NCBI RefSeq assembly: GCF_900107665.1
Contig: NZ_FNQT01000007.1
Location: forward strand, 1 to 64,000
Reading direction: 5' to 3'
Length of the DNA: 64,000 nucleotides
Source: Haloplanus vescus
Lineage (GTDB): Archaea; Halobacteriota; Halobacteria; Halobacteriales; Haloferacaceae
This document shows, one piece after another, positions 8,036 through 17,164 of this stretch. Numbering within the stretch: position 1 is the first letter of the stretch; every line of letters starts with the position of its first letter. The translations under genes were made by a program, and so were the position numbers. The notes below the pieces were generated by a model, which had not been told where the DNA came from, searched no databases, and was given only the letters and a program-made list of their open reading frames with translations.

Positions 8036-9064
8036 ATGACCGATACGATGCGTGCAGCCATGGTTCCCGAGGCTGGTGCCGATTTCGAAGTCGTCGAGAA
8101 GCCGGTTCCGGACCCCGCCCCCGACGAGGTACGGGTCGCCGTCGACGCCTGCGGCGTCTGTCACAGCGATGTCTTCGTGAAAGAGGGGACGTTCCCCGGC
8201 GTCTCCTACCCGCGAACGCCCGGCCACGAAGTCGTCGGCCACGTCGACGCCGTTGGCGACGACGTCTCGATGTGGAGCGAAGGTGACCGCGTGGGTGCCG
8301 GGTGGCACGGTGGCCACTGTCACTCCTGTGAGGCCTGTCGCCGCGGCAACTTCCTCCAGTGTGAGAACGCGGAAATCACGGGTCTCACCTTCGACGGCGG
8401 CTACGCCGAGTACGCGACGGTCCCCGCCGAAGCGGTGGCGGCCGTCCCCGAGGACCTCGATGCCGTCGACGCCGCGCCCCTCCTCTGTGCCGGTGTGACC
8501 ACCTACAACGCCCTCCGGAACAGCGACGCCAGCGCCGGCGACGTCGTCGCTGTCGTCGGTGTCGGCGGCCTCGGACATCTCGGGGTCCAGTACGCCCACG
8601 CCGCCGGATTCGAGACGGTCGCCATCTCCCGCAGCCCCGAGAAACGTGACCTCGCTCTCGACCTGGGTGCCGACCACTTCGTGGACGCGAGCGAGCGAGA
8701 CCCCGCCGAGGCCCTGCAGGAACTCGGTGGCGCCAAGGTCGTCCTCTCGACGGCGCCGTCGGCAGACGCCATCGAGTCCGTCGTCGGCGGTATCGGCACC
8801 GACGGCGACGTCGTCGTCGTCGGCATCCCCGGCGAACCCGTCCCGGTCGACATCCAGCATCTCGTCGGCACCGCTGGCTCCGTCTCCGGGTGGGGCTCCG
8901 GCGACGCCCGCGACTCGCAGGACACCCTCGAGTTCAGCGACCTCCGCGACATCACGCCCGTCGTCGAACGGTTCTCTCTCGACGACGTCGACGAAGCCTA
9001 CGACCGGATGGTGTCGAACGAGGCGCGTTTCCGCGCTGTCCTCGACATCGCTGGCGACGACTGA
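8036..9064 (+). CDS. zinc-dependent alcohol dehydrogenase (MDR family)
   Basis: A 342-residue medium-chain dehydrogenase that oxidises alcohols or reduces aldehydes with NAD(P). The catalytic zinc ligands are in CGVCHSD and GHE. The structural-zinc lobe CHSCEACRRGNFLQC has the four cysteines. The Rossmann motif is VGVGGLGHLG, and the cofactor-binding loop reads SRSPEKR, without an acidic residue at the usual NAD position, so NADP is possible. Start is ATG 8036 (MTDTMRAAM); ATG 8048 is an alternative. It is divergent from the LOV kinase (130 bases between starts) and upstream of the transducer. Confidence 0.93.
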   Translation: MTDTMRAAMVPEAGADFEVVEKPVPDPAPDEVRVAVDACGVCHSDVFVKEGTFPGVSYPRTPGHEVVGHVDAVGDDVSMWSEGDRVGAGWHGGHCHSCEACRRGNFLQCENAEITGLTFDGGYAEYATVPAEAVAAVPEDLDAVDAAPLLCAGVTTYNALRNSDASAGDVVAVVGVGGLGHLGVQYAHAAGFETVAISRSPEKRDLALDLGADHFVDASERDPAEALQELGGAKVVLSTAPSADAIESVVGGIGTDGDVVVVGIPGEPVPVDIQHLVGTAGSVSGWGSGDARDSQDTLEFSDLRDITPVVERFSLDDVDEAYDRMVSNEARFRAVLDIAGDD

Positions 9065-9089
9065 GATACTGTAACTGGGTTCGGGTGAT

Positions 9090-9133
9090 GCAGACGGTCC
9101 GGCGACCCACCGGTCGTACGGCAAACCGTCTGC
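9090..9133 (+). terminator. inverted repeat after the alcohol dehydrogenase gene
   Basis: GCAGACGGT (9090-9098) is matched by ACCGTCTGC (9125-9133), giving a 9-bp stem with a 26-base loop, 26 bases after the dehydrogenase stop. There is no T-tract, so it may be a 3'-end stabilising hairpin rather than a terminator. Confidence 0.35.
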
Positions 9134-9192
9134 GGGCGACGCTCTCGGCCACGTGTGTCACTCGCTATCAGCCGAGATAATTCGCCCCGTAA

Positions 9193-9200
9193 GTATATGA
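9193..9200 (+). promoter_or_regulatory. TATA element for the soluble transducer gene
   Basis: 'gtatatga' lies 30-37 bases upstream of the ATG at 9230 in the only AT-rich stretch of the intergenic region. The spacing predicts a very short or absent 5' leader. Confidence 0.55.
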
Positions 9201-9229
9201 CGTTCTAACTGGTTGTCCGCCATATCCAC

Positions 9230-10693
9230 ATGACGGTATCCCAACCCCCCGACCAGCACGTGGCCGATTTCCCCCTCTCGTTCGACCGCATCGTCGGTCG
9301 CATCGGCGCCCCGATTTTCATTCTCGATGCCGACCACGAGGTGGTCCTGTGGAACAGCGGGATGGAGGAGTTGACGGGAAGCAGTCAGGCCGACGCGCGG
9401 ACGGCCGACTCCGTCGGCGAGGCGTGGTATCAGGACGGCCGCCGCGCCAAGACGCTCGCGGACAAGGTCCTCGAAGCGCCCGAGGGCGCCCACGAGGAGT
9501 TCGACGTCGAACGCATCGACGACGGCGACCACCCGGAGTATCGCGACCAGAGCGCCTTCACCGACACGCGCGGCGACACCCGCCACATCGTCTTCAGCGC
9601 CTCGCCCCTGTACGAGGACGGCGAACTCGTCGGCGTAGTCGAACTCGTCAAGGACCGGACTGAGGAGGTCCGTCGCCGAGAGCGTGTCGAGGACTTGGTC
9701 GAGGAAGTCACCACGGCCATGCACGCCATCCAGGGCGGTAACCTCGGTGCCCGCGCCGAATTCGAGGCCGACGAGTACATCGACGAGGAACTGCTGACGG
9801 TCGTCGACTCTCTCAACGAGATGGGGTCGACCCTCGACGACCTCGTCGCCGACGTGGACGACCAGACCCGCGAGCTCCGCGAAATCACGCAGGAGGTGGC
9901 CGAGAGCGCCACCCGGATGGAGGAGATTGCGGACGAACAGGCCGAACGCACCGAGGAGGTGGCGGGCGAGGTGTCGAACCTCAGCGCGACCATCGAGGAG
10001 GTGGCCTCGACCGCCGACTCCGTCGCCGACACCAGTCGACAAGCGCGCGACCACGCCGAGGGTGGGCGCGAACTCAGCCAAGGCGCACGAGACGCCATGT
10101 CGTCGGTCCGCGACTCGAGTCAGGACGTGCGCGGCGACGTGGACGAACTCAGCGGCACCGTCGACGAAATCGACGAAGTCATCGACGTCATCAACGACAT
10201 CGCGGACCAGACGAACCTCCTCGCCCTGAACGCCAACATCGAGGCGGCGCGCGCCGACCGCGACAGCGACGGGTTCGCCGTCGTCGCCAACGAAATCAAG
10301 TCACTCGCTCAGCAGGCCCAAGAGCAGGCGGGCGAAATCGAGTCGATGATCGTCGACGTACAGCGCCGAACCGAACGCACGGTCGACAGCCTCGAAGCGA
10401 CCGAGGACGACATCGACGCCGGCGTCTCGGAGGTCGAAGCCGGGATGGAGAAACTCGACGACATCGTCGACGCCGTCGGCGACGCCGTGGCGGGCATCCA
10501 GGAGGTGTCGACGGCGACGGACGAACAGGCCGCGAGCGCCGAGGAAATCGCCGCCATGGTCGACGACGCCCGCGACCGGTCCGAACGGGTCGCAAACGAG
10601 GTCCGACAGGTCGCCCGCGCCGCCGAGCAACAGACGGAGAAAGTCGCTGAAATCGAGCGCAGCGTCGGCCAACTCCGCACCGACTCGCGCTGA
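9230..10693 (+). CDS. soluble methyl-accepting chemotaxis-type transducer with N-terminal PAS domain
   Basis: A 487-residue Htr-type signal transducer that should pass a sensory signal to CheA/CheW. Residues about 20-145 form a PAS domain (PIFILDADHEVVLWNSGMEELTG). There is a linker at 145-215, then a long coiled-coil signalling domain with the conserved tip IADQTNLLALNANIEAARA near residue 330 and heptad-rich methylation helices containing paired Glu/Gln. No transmembrane helix or periplasmic domain is present, so it is cytoplasmic and senses an internal or diffusible cue such as redox state. It follows the alcohol dehydrogenase with 165 bases between and its own TATA element. Confidence 0.92.
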   Translation: MTVSQPPDQHVADFPLSFDRIVGRIGAPIFILDADHEVVLWNSGMEELTGSSQADARTADSVGEAWYQDGRRAKTLADKVLEAPEGAHEEFDVERIDDGDHPEYRDQSAFTDTRGDTRHIVFSASPLYEDGELVGVVELVKDRTEEVRRRERVEDLVEEVTTAMHAIQGGNLGARAEFEADEYIDEELLTVVDSLNEMGSTLDDLVADVDDQTRELREITQEVAESATRMEEIADEQAERTEEVAGEVSNLSATIEEVASTADSVADTSRQARDHAEGGRELSQGARDAMSSVRDSSQDVRGDVDELSGTVDEIDEVIDVINDIADQTNLLALNANIEAARADRDSDGFAVVANEIKSLAQQAQEQAGEIESMIVDVQRRTERTVDSLEATEDDIDAGVSEVEAGMEKLDDIVDAVGDAVAGIQEVSTATDEQAASAEEIAAMVDDARDRSERVANEVRQVARAAEQQTEKVAEIERSVGQLRTDSR

Positions 10694-10739
10694 CTGCCGA
10701 CCCGATTTACTGACGGCAGTCCGTCACGTCCGGCCGACC

Positions 10740-10937
10740 ATGAACCGGAGAGCGACACTCGGTATGTCGTTTGCAGAGCGGGTGATGGTACGGGTCAGCC
10801 ACGCCGTCGCGGCGCTGTGTCTCCTGTTCCTGTTGCCGATACTGCCCTTCCTCGCCGTCGCGGCCGTCGCCTCGGCGGTGCTTCGACCCGCCCCGGAGAC
10901 GCCCGCCCCGAGCTATCGGCCGGGCTGGGCGGAATAA
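10740..10937 (+). CDS. small single- or two-helix membrane protein, 65 residues
   Basis: The protein begins MNRRATLGMSFAERVMVRV, then has a hydrophobic stretch AVAALCLLFLLPILPFLAVAAVASAVL (about residues 22-48) and a short proline-rich tail ending GWAE. It probably spans the membrane once or as a hairpin. I do not recognise it. ATG 10740 and 10764 are both possible starts. It is convergent with the AAA ATPase gene, 27 bases between stops. Confidence 0.6.
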   Translation: MNRRATLGMSFAERVMVRVSHAVAALCLLFLLPILPFLAVAAVASAVLRPAPETPAPSYRPGWAE

Positions 10938-10964
10938 GGCTGCAAAACGAGTTCTTCGCCGCGC

Positions 10965-12329
10965 TCAGTGGTCGTGATCGTGGTCGTGCGAGTGGCCACC
11001 GTCGCCAGCGACGAGGGTGTCCGAGTCGCCGTCGATCATGTCCATGTTCTTCAGGTTGTCCCGCTCTTCGAAGTCCTCCACGGCATCGACGATGTCCTTC
11101 TGCGTGAGCGTCGTCCGCTCCTCGGTCAGGGCTTCGAGGACCGCCTCCCGCAGGACCATCCGGAGGTCGCTCCCCGTGAGGCCGTCGGTGAGTTCGGCCA
11201 CTTCGCCGGGGTCGAACTCCGCGATGTCCATCCGTTGGGTGATGACTTCGAGGATGTCGGAGCGCATCTGGCGGTCCGGCTTGGGGAAGTTGACGATTTC
11301 GTCGAAGCGACGCCACGCGGCGGCGTCGAGCTGGTCGGGGTGGTTGGTCGCCCCGATGAGGAGCACCTCGTCGCGGATGAGGCTGATGTCGTCGATGCTC
11401 TTGAGGAGGGTGTTGACCGCACGCTTGAGCGCGGCGTGTTCGTCCGAGCGACGGGTCTTCGCCACCGAGTCGAACTCGTCGATGAAGAGGATACACGGCG
11501 AGAGCCGTTTGGCCACCTCGAAGGTCTTCTCGACGTTTTTCGCCGTCTCGCCGAGGTACTGACTGGTGATCATCGACAGTTTCACCTCGACAAAGGGCTG
11601 GCCGAGTTCGTGTGCGAGCGCGCGTGAAGCGGTCGTCTTCCCCGTCCCCGGCGGCCCGACGAAGAGGAGTTTGCCGATTTCGCGCAGGCCGATCTCCGCG
11701 AGGTAGTCGCGGTGTTCGATGGCCTTGACGATCTTCTGAATCTCACCCTCTTGGTCTGCGGTGAGCACGAGGTCGTCGAGCGTCATCTCGATTTCCTCGG
11801 GGGCGCGCACCTGCACGAGGTCGAGCATCTCGGCGTCCTCTTCCTCGTCGAAGTAGGCGTCGAGGAGGCTGTCGATCCACACGCGGTCGGCGTGGATGGG
11901 CCGGGTCTGCTCGCGGGCCTCTTCGAGGGTCACGTCCACGTCGTCGCGGCCGGCGACGACCGACGCGACCGTGGGGTTGGTCGCCAGGCGCTCTCGGTCG
12001 GCGCGCTCGACCAGCCAGTCGATGGCCATGTCCAGTTGCGTAATCGAGATGCGTCCGGAGAAGCCCTCCTGTTCGGTGAACAGCAGGTCGGAAATGGCTT
12101 CCCAGGGGTGTTCGACGCCCGTCGCCTGCCGAGCGGTCTGTTCGGTGACTATCAGCGGGCGCTCGATGCCGCCAGCGATGGCGTCGTCGTCCGTGTCGTC
12201 GTCGTCTTTGTCGGCCCAGAATACACGCCGGTAGCGTGGGGGTAGATCGCTCTCGCCGAGACTCCGGTCGTCCGTGTAGACGTGGGCGGTCAGGAGGAAC
12301 TCGACGACTTCGAGAGCCGGGTCACTCAT
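10965..12329 (-). CDS. AAA-type ATPase with histidine-rich C-terminal tail
   Basis: A 454-residue single-AAA ATPase. The first 190 residues are an uncharacterised acidic helical domain. The AAA module has Walker A GPPGTGKTT near residue 225, Walker B ILFIDEFDS near residue 285, sensor-1 LLIGATNH, arginine-finger region AAWRRFDEI and a helical lid with GLTGSDLRM. It resembles classic AAA proteins (FtsH/Cdc48/katanin-like) but has no protease domain, so it likely remodels a protein partner. The C-terminus ends HSHDHDHDH, a potential metal-binding tail that is unusual for the family. It lies on the same strand as the antiporter, 75 bases apart. Confidence 0.88.
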   Translation of the reverse strand: MSDPALEVVEFLLTAHVYTDDRSLGESDLPPRYRRVFWADKDDDDTDDDAIAGGIERPLIVTEQTARQATGVEHPWEAISDLLFTEQEGFSGRISITQLDMAIDWLVERADRERLATNPTVASVVAGRDDVDVTLEEAREQTRPIHADRVWIDSLLDAYFDEEEDAEMLDLVQVRAPEEIEMTLDDLVLTADQEGEIQKIVKAIEHRDYLAEIGLREIGKLLFVGPPGTGKTTASRALAHELGQPFVEVKLSMITSQYLGETAKNVEKTFEVAKRLSPCILFIDEFDSVAKTRRSDEHAALKRAVNTLLKSIDDISLIRDEVLLIGATNHPDQLDAAAWRRFDEIVNFPKPDRQMRSDILEVITQRMDIAEFDPGEVAELTDGLTGSDLRMVLREAVLEALTEERTTLTQKDIVDAVEDFEERDNLKNMDMIDGDSDTLVAGDGGHSHDHDHDH

Positions 12330-12404
12330 CCCTCAGCTATTCTCGTGGCAACCGTTTAAGACCGTCGGATTGCCGGACTGCACCGTCGTCGCCCGAATCG
12401 CCGC

Positions 12405-14273
12405 TCACTCGTCGTCGGGGTGGGCGAAGGACAGCGCCTCGAACACCGATTCGTCGTCGCCGATGAGGGTGATTCGGTCGCCGCGTTCGAGTCGACAGTC
12501 ACCGTCGGGAACGATGGTCTCCCCGTCGCGGGAGATGAGAGCGATCAGACATCGCGGCGGGAGCTTCGGCCCGATGTCCGAGAGGGTCTTGCCGACGAGT
12601 TCGTCGGACGTGACCTCGATTTCCTGCACCTCGCCGTTCTCGCCGATTTCGCTCATCCAGTTGACGAGCGACGGTCGCTCAATGTAGCCGTCGAAGGCCA
12701 TCGCCGTCGCGTCGACGGCGGAGATGGCGCGCACGCCGAGGTCCTCGAACGCGTCCACGTTGTCGGGGTTGTTCACCCGCGCGAGGATGGTGTCGGGCGA
12801 GAACTTCGAGTCGGCCAGCTGGGCCACCAGCAGGTTCACGTCGTCGTCGCCGGTGGTCGTGGCGACGATTTTGGCGTTCTCCGCCCCGGCGGAGCGCAAC
12901 ACCTCGGTGTCGGTGCCGTCGCCGTGGTGGACGGTCAGCCCTTCGTTGCGGGCTTTCTCTACGCTGTTCACGTCCCGTTCGACGAGGACGACGTTCTCTC
13001 CACGTTCTTCGAGGCGCCGAGCGAGGGTCCGTCCCACGTCTCCGGCGCCGATGATGATTACACGCATTGGTATCACGTCCAGGAATTCGGCGATCTGTCT
13101 GGCGAAACCGGCTTCGAATGCGACCGTGAGGAAGATGACGAGGAAGACGGTGCCCACGAGGGCGTTCGCCACCTCGGGCATCCCTTCGGCGCGGAACTCA
13201 ACGGCGAACAGCGTCGCGACCGAGGCCGGGATGATGCCGCGCGGCCCGACGAAACTCATGAACAGGCGCTCTCCGCGGGTGAATCGGTCGCCCGCCGTGC
13301 TGATGAACACCAGCGCCGGGCGGATGACGAGGGCGACAACGACGGCGACGAGGATGCCCGCCAGCCCCAGAGCAGCGAGATACTCGAACTGGAGCAGCGC
13401 CGCCAGCGTGATGAAGACAAAGGAGAGGACGATGAGCGTTATGTCGCCCTTGAAGTCGGTAATCTCCTCCTCGTAGGGCACGTCGGCGTTCCCGAGGAGG
13501 ATGCCCGCGGTGGCGACGGCAGCGATGCCCGCCTCGGTGGCGACGGCTTCTGCCGCCCCGTAGGCGACGAGTGCCCCGCCGAGCACCAGTAGGCGAGCGT
13601 TCTGTGGCGCGTTCCCCGGCGAGAGGTCGATGTATCGCAGCGCGTAGAAGACGATGCCCGCGACGATGACGCCGACGATGAGGCCCGTGCCCAGTCGCTG
13701 AGTGAAGAGCGCGAGCAGTTCGGCCGGCGCGCGAACGTCCTGAATGATGGCCTCGAAGATGACGACGGCCAGAATCGCCGCGGTCACGTCGTTGACGATA
13801 CCCTCCGTCTCCAGCGCGGTGCCGACGCGGTTGCGCACCGGCACCACTTCGAGGATGGGCGCGATGACAGTCGGCCCCGTGGCGACCAGCAACGCCCCGA
13901 TGAGCGCCGAGACGAACCAGTCGACGCCGAGCAGATAGTGGATTGTGACGGCCGTCCCGACGAGCGCGATGACTGCGCCGAGGGTCACGAGTTTGAACGT
14001 CGCCGCCGGCGCTTCGCGCAGGCGACCGATGCGTAGGTGGAAGGCCCCCTCGAAGACGATAATCGCCACCGAGAGGCCGACGATGACCGAGAGCGCGTTC
14101 CCGAACGAGTCGGGACCGACGATTCCCAACACCTCGGGGCCGAGAATGACACCCGACGCGAGCAGGAAGACGACACTCGGGATGCGGAACCGATCCGAGA
14201 GGATCTGTGCCACGACCCCGACGCCGATTAGCGCCGCGACGAGCGTGATGAGATTGCCACTGCCGGCCGCCAT
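12405..14273 (-). CDS. CPA1-type cation/proton antiporter with TrkA-N and TrkA-C domains
   Basis: A 622-residue Na+(K+)/H+ antiporter. Residues 1-390 form about 12-13 transmembrane segments of the NhaP/Kef type, including the ion-site region TEGIVNDVTAA. Residues about 400-530 form a Rossmann TrkA-N (RCK) domain with GAGDVGRTLA. The last 80 residues are a TrkA-C ligand-binding domain. It should export cations in exchange for protons under nucleotide control. A strong Shine-Dalgarno GGAGGTG (14278-14284 on this strand) sits seven bases before ATG 14273. This decides the start against an in-frame codon at 14300. Confidence 0.92.
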   Translation of the reverse strand: MAAGSGNLITLVAALIGVGVVAQILSDRFRIPSVVFLLASGVILGPEVLGIVGPDSFGNALSVIVGLSVAIIVFEGAFHLRIGRLREAPAATFKLVTLGAVIALVGTAVTIHYLLGVDWFVSALIGALLVATGPTVIAPILEVVPVRNRVGTALETEGIVNDVTAAILAVVIFEAIIQDVRAPAELLALFTQRLGTGLIVGVIVAGIVFYALRYIDLSPGNAPQNARLLVLGGALVAYGAAEAVATEAGIAAVATAGILLGNADVPYEEEITDFKGDITLIVLSFVFITLAALLQFEYLAALGLAGILVAVVVALVIRPALVFISTAGDRFTRGERLFMSFVGPRGIIPASVATLFAVEFRAEGMPEVANALVGTVFLVIFLTVAFEAGFARQIAEFLDVIPMRVIIIGAGDVGRTLARRLEERGENVVLVERDVNSVEKARNEGLTVHHGDGTDTEVLRSAGAENAKIVATTTGDDDVNLLVAQLADSKFSPDTILARVNNPDNVDAFEDLGVRAISAVDATAMAFDGYIERPSLVNWMSEIGENGEVQEIEVTSDELVGKTLSDIGPKLPPRCLIALISRDGETIVPDGDCRLERGDRITLIGDDESVFEALSFAHPDDE

Positions 14274-14277
14274 CAGC

Positions 14278-14284
14278 GCACCTC
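14278..14284 (-). promoter_or_regulatory. strong Shine-Dalgarno deciding the antiporter start
   Basis: The minus strand reads GGAGGTG followed by CGCTG and ATG. This is a near-perfect anti-16S match at normal spacing. Many haloarchaeal genes here are leaderless, so this gene is a leadered exception. Confidence 0.75.
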
Positions 14285-14339
14285 CATAGTGTGTGACCAC
14301 ACGGCCAATCGGGATAAAACCCGTCGTTTTAGTACCGAT

Positions 14340-15293
14340 TTACGGCGATAAAATTCTGTTAATATCTACTTTCTCGGTGGATAAGCGGACAAAAAAAAAC
14401 TCTTGCTGGTCGAGGTATCGAAGCACGCCCTTGGTGTTGAGGCGCGCCTCCGCGCGACTCTTGCGCTCTCCCCACGGTTCGATGAGCTCTGCCGTTTCCA
14501 CGAAGTGCTCGATGACTGCGTCGTCGTCCGCCAGTTCCGCGCGCTTCTCGCACACCGAGTCGACCCACGACGAGAGCACGTCCACGTACTCGTCCATCAG
14601 GGCGGGCGTGAACGCCACGGCGCCGAAGTGGCCGAAACAGAGGTAGTCGGGATTTCGCTCGGCGATGGTGTCGGCGTCGTCGAGACAGCCCTCTAGGTCG
14701 AAGTTGACGGGCGGTGAGGTGGGAACGAGGCGGTCGGAGTCGTCGGGTCGGATGCCCGCCGCGTCCCCCGAGAAGAGGACGTCGTCGGCCCGGTCGTGAA
14801 AGAGGACCTGATGGGGTGCGTGGCCGGGGGCGTGAATCACGTCGACCGTCCGGTCGCCGAGGTCGATTTCGTCGCCGCCTTCGATCCCCTCGATTCGGTC
14901 TTCGGGCACCGGTTTCGGGTCATCGTAATACTGCCACTGTTCACCGACGGCGGCTTTCGTCCCCTCGACGAGTCGCGAGGGGTCGATCAGGTGGCGCACG
15001 CCGATGTCGTGAATCAGCACCGTCGCCTCGGGGTAGATATCGGCCAGATAGCCCGCACCACCCGCGTGGTCGAGGTGGACGTGCGTCGCCAGGATGTACT
15101 CCAGCGAGTCGATTCCGATTTCGTCGAGGGCGTCGACGATGACGTCGACGTTCGTCCCCAGTCCGGTGTCGACGACGGCGGGGCGGTCGGCGTCGAGAAT
15201 GTAGACCGACCCGTAACCGGGCACGTCGTACGCGCCCACGTCGACGTAGTAGACGTCGGTACCCTCGACTGCGGTGAGGTCGCCAGTAGCCAT
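14340..15293 (-). CDS. MBL-fold metallohydrolase
   Basis: A 317-residue metallo-beta-lactamase-fold enzyme with the zinc motif THVHLDHAGG near residue 65, further ligands in APGHAPHQ and SGDAAG, and a late His in FGHFG. The family hydrolyses thioesters, lactones or phosphoesters; the substrate is unknown. The start MATGDL at ATG 15293 fits the conserved region and the edge of the divergent serS. Oddly, a run of nine T on the coding strand (14391-14399) interrupts the last codons after RYLDQQE. The tail after it (FFFVRL...) looks non-conserved and may result from a slippage indel. Divergent from serS with 90 bases between. Confidence 0.88.
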   Translation of the reverse strand: MATGDLTAVEGTDVYYVDVGAYDVPGYGSVYILDADRPAVVDTGLGTNVDVIVDALDEIGIDSLEYILATHVHLDHAGGAGYLADIYPEATVLIHDIGVRHLIDPSRLVEGTKAAVGEQWQYYDDPKPVPEDRIEGIEGGDEIDLGDRTVDVIHAPGHAPHQVLFHDRADDVLFSGDAAGIRPDDSDRLVPTSPPVNFDLEGCLDDADTIAERNPDYLCFGHFGAVAFTPALMDEYVDVLSSWVDSVCEKRAELADDDAVIEHFVETAELIEPWGERKSRAEARLNTKGVLRYLDQQEFFFVRLSTEKVDINRILSP

Positions 15294-15383
15294 GGGCACA
15301 CGCCGACGGCGGCGGTGAAAAACGTTCTGTCGGTCGCAAGTGTCCCGACACGGTTTTGTCGCGCCCACGAGAAGGTCGGCCAA

Positions 15384-16769
15384 ATGCTCAGCAGGCAGTA
15401 TCTCCGCGAGAATCCGGACGAGGTGCGACAGAACCTCGCCGACCGGGGAATGGCCGATGACGTTGACCTCGACCGACTCCTCGACATCGACGAGGAGTGG
15501 CGGTCGCTCAAAAGCGAGGGCGACGACCTGCGCCACGAGCGCAACCAAGTCAGCGACCGCATCGGCCAGCTGAAGGCCGACGGCAAGGACGAGGAGGCCG
15601 AGGAGGCCATCGAGCGCTCCCAAGAGCTCAAAGAGCGTTTGGAGGAGGTCGAAACCCGTGCCGACGAACTCGAAGCCGAACTCGAAGCGGGCCTGATGGA
15701 GATTCCGAACGTCCCCCACGAGGACGTGCCCGTCGGCGAGGACGAGAGCGACAACGTCGAGGACCGCCGCCACGGCTTCGACGACCTGCGCGACCTGCCC
15801 GAGACGGTGACGCCCCACTACGACCTCGGCGAGGACCTCGACATCATCGACGAGGAACGCGGCGCCAAGACCACCGGCGCGGGCTTTTACTTCCTGAAGG
15901 GAGAGGGCGCCCGCCTCGAACACGCGCTCATCCAGTTCATGATGGACGTCCACCGCGAACAGGGCTACGTCGACCTGTTCCCGCCCGTCCCCGTCAAGTC
16001 CTCCTCGATGGAGGGCACGGGCCAGCTGCCCAAGTTCGCCAACGACGCCTACCGCATCGGTGGCGAGGAGACCACCGAGTACGACGACGACGACCTGTGG
16101 CTCTGTCCCACCGCCGAGGTGCCCGTCACCAACATGTACGCCGACGACATCCTCCTCAGCGACGACCTGCCGCTCAAACATCAGGCGTACACGCCCAACT
16201 TCCGACGCGAGGCGGGCGAACACGGCACCGAGACGCGCGGCATCGTCCGCGTCCACCAGTTCAACAAGGTGGAACTCGTCAACTTCGTCGACCCCGAGGA
16301 GAGTTACGACCGTCTGGAAGGCCTCGTCGACGAGGCCGAGGAGGTCCTGCGTCGCCTCGGCCTCCCCTACCGCATCCTCTCGCTCTGTACGGGCGACCTC
16401 ACCTTCGCGTCCGCGAAGACCTACGACATCGAGGTGTGGGCGCCGGGCACCGACGGCGACGACGCCCCCGAGCAAGGCGGCCGGTGGCTCGAAGTCTCCA
16501 GCGCCTCCAACTTCGAGGACTTCCAGTCGCGCCGCGCGGGGCTTCGCTACCGTCCCGAGCGCCACGAGTCGGCGGAGTATCTCCACACGCTCAACGCCTC
16601 CGGCACCGCCGTCGGGCGCGTGATGGTCGCCATCCTCGAATACTACCAGAACGAGGACGGCACCGTCACGGTCCCCGAGGCGCTCCGCCCCTACATGGGC
16701 GGGCTAGAGGTCATCGAGGGCCACGAGAAGGTGGGCGAGAGCGCCCTCGGCTCGGGCGACCGCGACTAG
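15384..16769 (+). CDS. serS: seryl-tRNA synthetase
   Basis: A 461-residue class II synthetase that charges tRNA-Ser. Residues 1-110 form the tRNA-binding coiled-coil arm (heptads around RHERNQVSDRIGQLK...LEEVETRADELEAE). The catalytic core has motif 1 (FPPVPVKSSSMEGTGQLPKF), motif 2 (TPNFRREAGEHGTETRG) and motif 3 (NASGTAVGRVMVAILE). It is the common bacterial/haloarchaeal type, not the rare methanogen type. ATG 15384 gives the canonical MLSRQYLRENP start. Its stop shares the palindrome CTAG with the convergent gene. Confidence 0.97.
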   Translation: MLSRQYLRENPDEVRQNLADRGMADDVDLDRLLDIDEEWRSLKSEGDDLRHERNQVSDRIGQLKADGKDEEAEEAIERSQELKERLEEVETRADELEAELEAGLMEIPNVPHEDVPVGEDESDNVEDRRHGFDDLRDLPETVTPHYDLGEDLDIIDEERGAKTTGAGFYFLKGEGARLEHALIQFMMDVHREQGYVDLFPPVPVKSSSMEGTGQLPKFANDAYRIGGEETTEYDDDDLWLCPTAEVPVTNMYADDILLSDDLPLKHQAYTPNFRREAGEHGTETRGIVRVHQFNKVELVNFVDPEESYDRLEGLVDEAEEVLRRLGLPYRILSLCTGDLTFASAKTYDIEVWAPGTDGDDAPEQGGRWLEVSSASNFEDFQSRRAGLRYRPERHESAEYLHTLNASGTAVGRVMVAILEYYQNEDGTVTVPEALRPYMGGLEVIEGHEKVGESALGSGDRD

Positions 16770-17089
16770 TTCGTGTAGGTCGTCAGCGACTCGATTCGCT
16801 CGCCGACGCGGAACACGTCCACGAACCCGAACAGGTCGTCGCCCTCGGCGCTCCGTAAGCGGCCGCGGGCGAACACCGCCCCGTCCCCTGCACACACCTC
16901 GGACAGTACGTGTTCGGTGTCGGTGCGGGGGCGGTCCTCGCGCATGAACCGCACGAACGCCGCTCGCCCCTCGAAGGTTCGGTCCGGCCGTTCCTGCACG
17001 AAGTCGGGGTCGAGGAGTCCGCGGAGACGCTCGTCGTCCCCCTCGTCGATGGCCTCGTAGTACGCCCGCACGGCGTCGCAGTCGTCCAT
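16766..17089 (-). CDS. NTF2-like / SnoaL-fold small protein
   Basis: A 107-residue protein beginning [35 protein letters not shown], the typical helix-helix-strand opening of the NTF2-like fold, followed by the beta-sheet segment ([30 protein letters not shown]). Members are ketosteroid-isomerase-like enzymes or small-ligand binders; no catalytic Asp pair is clearly placed. ATG at 17089 starts the protein; longer frames upstream run into the opposite tsr3 region. Convergent with serS, overlapping it by four bases. Confidence 0.8.
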   Translation of the reverse strand: MDDCDAVRAYYEAIDEGDDERLRGLLDPDFVQERPDRTFEGRAAFVRFMREDRPRTDTEHVLSEVCAGDGAVFARGRLRSAEGDDLFGFVDVFRVGERIESLTTYTN

Positions 17090-17164
17090 GCACGTTCGTT
17101 TCGTCGGCACCCGCATCAAGGCGCCGACGACAACCCATTTATTCGACGCCCGCCTGCCTCTGGC

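Noticed and set aside
9088-9180. 30-residue plus-strand ORF after the alcohol dehydrogenase
   Set aside because: Very basic product with no start signal and atypical residue use for this genome.
14340-16586. 748-residue minus-strand frame that would extend the MBL hydrolase far upstream
   Set aside because: The extra part runs antisense through serS and is Val/Ala/Asp-rich shadow sequence. The real start is the ATG at 15293.
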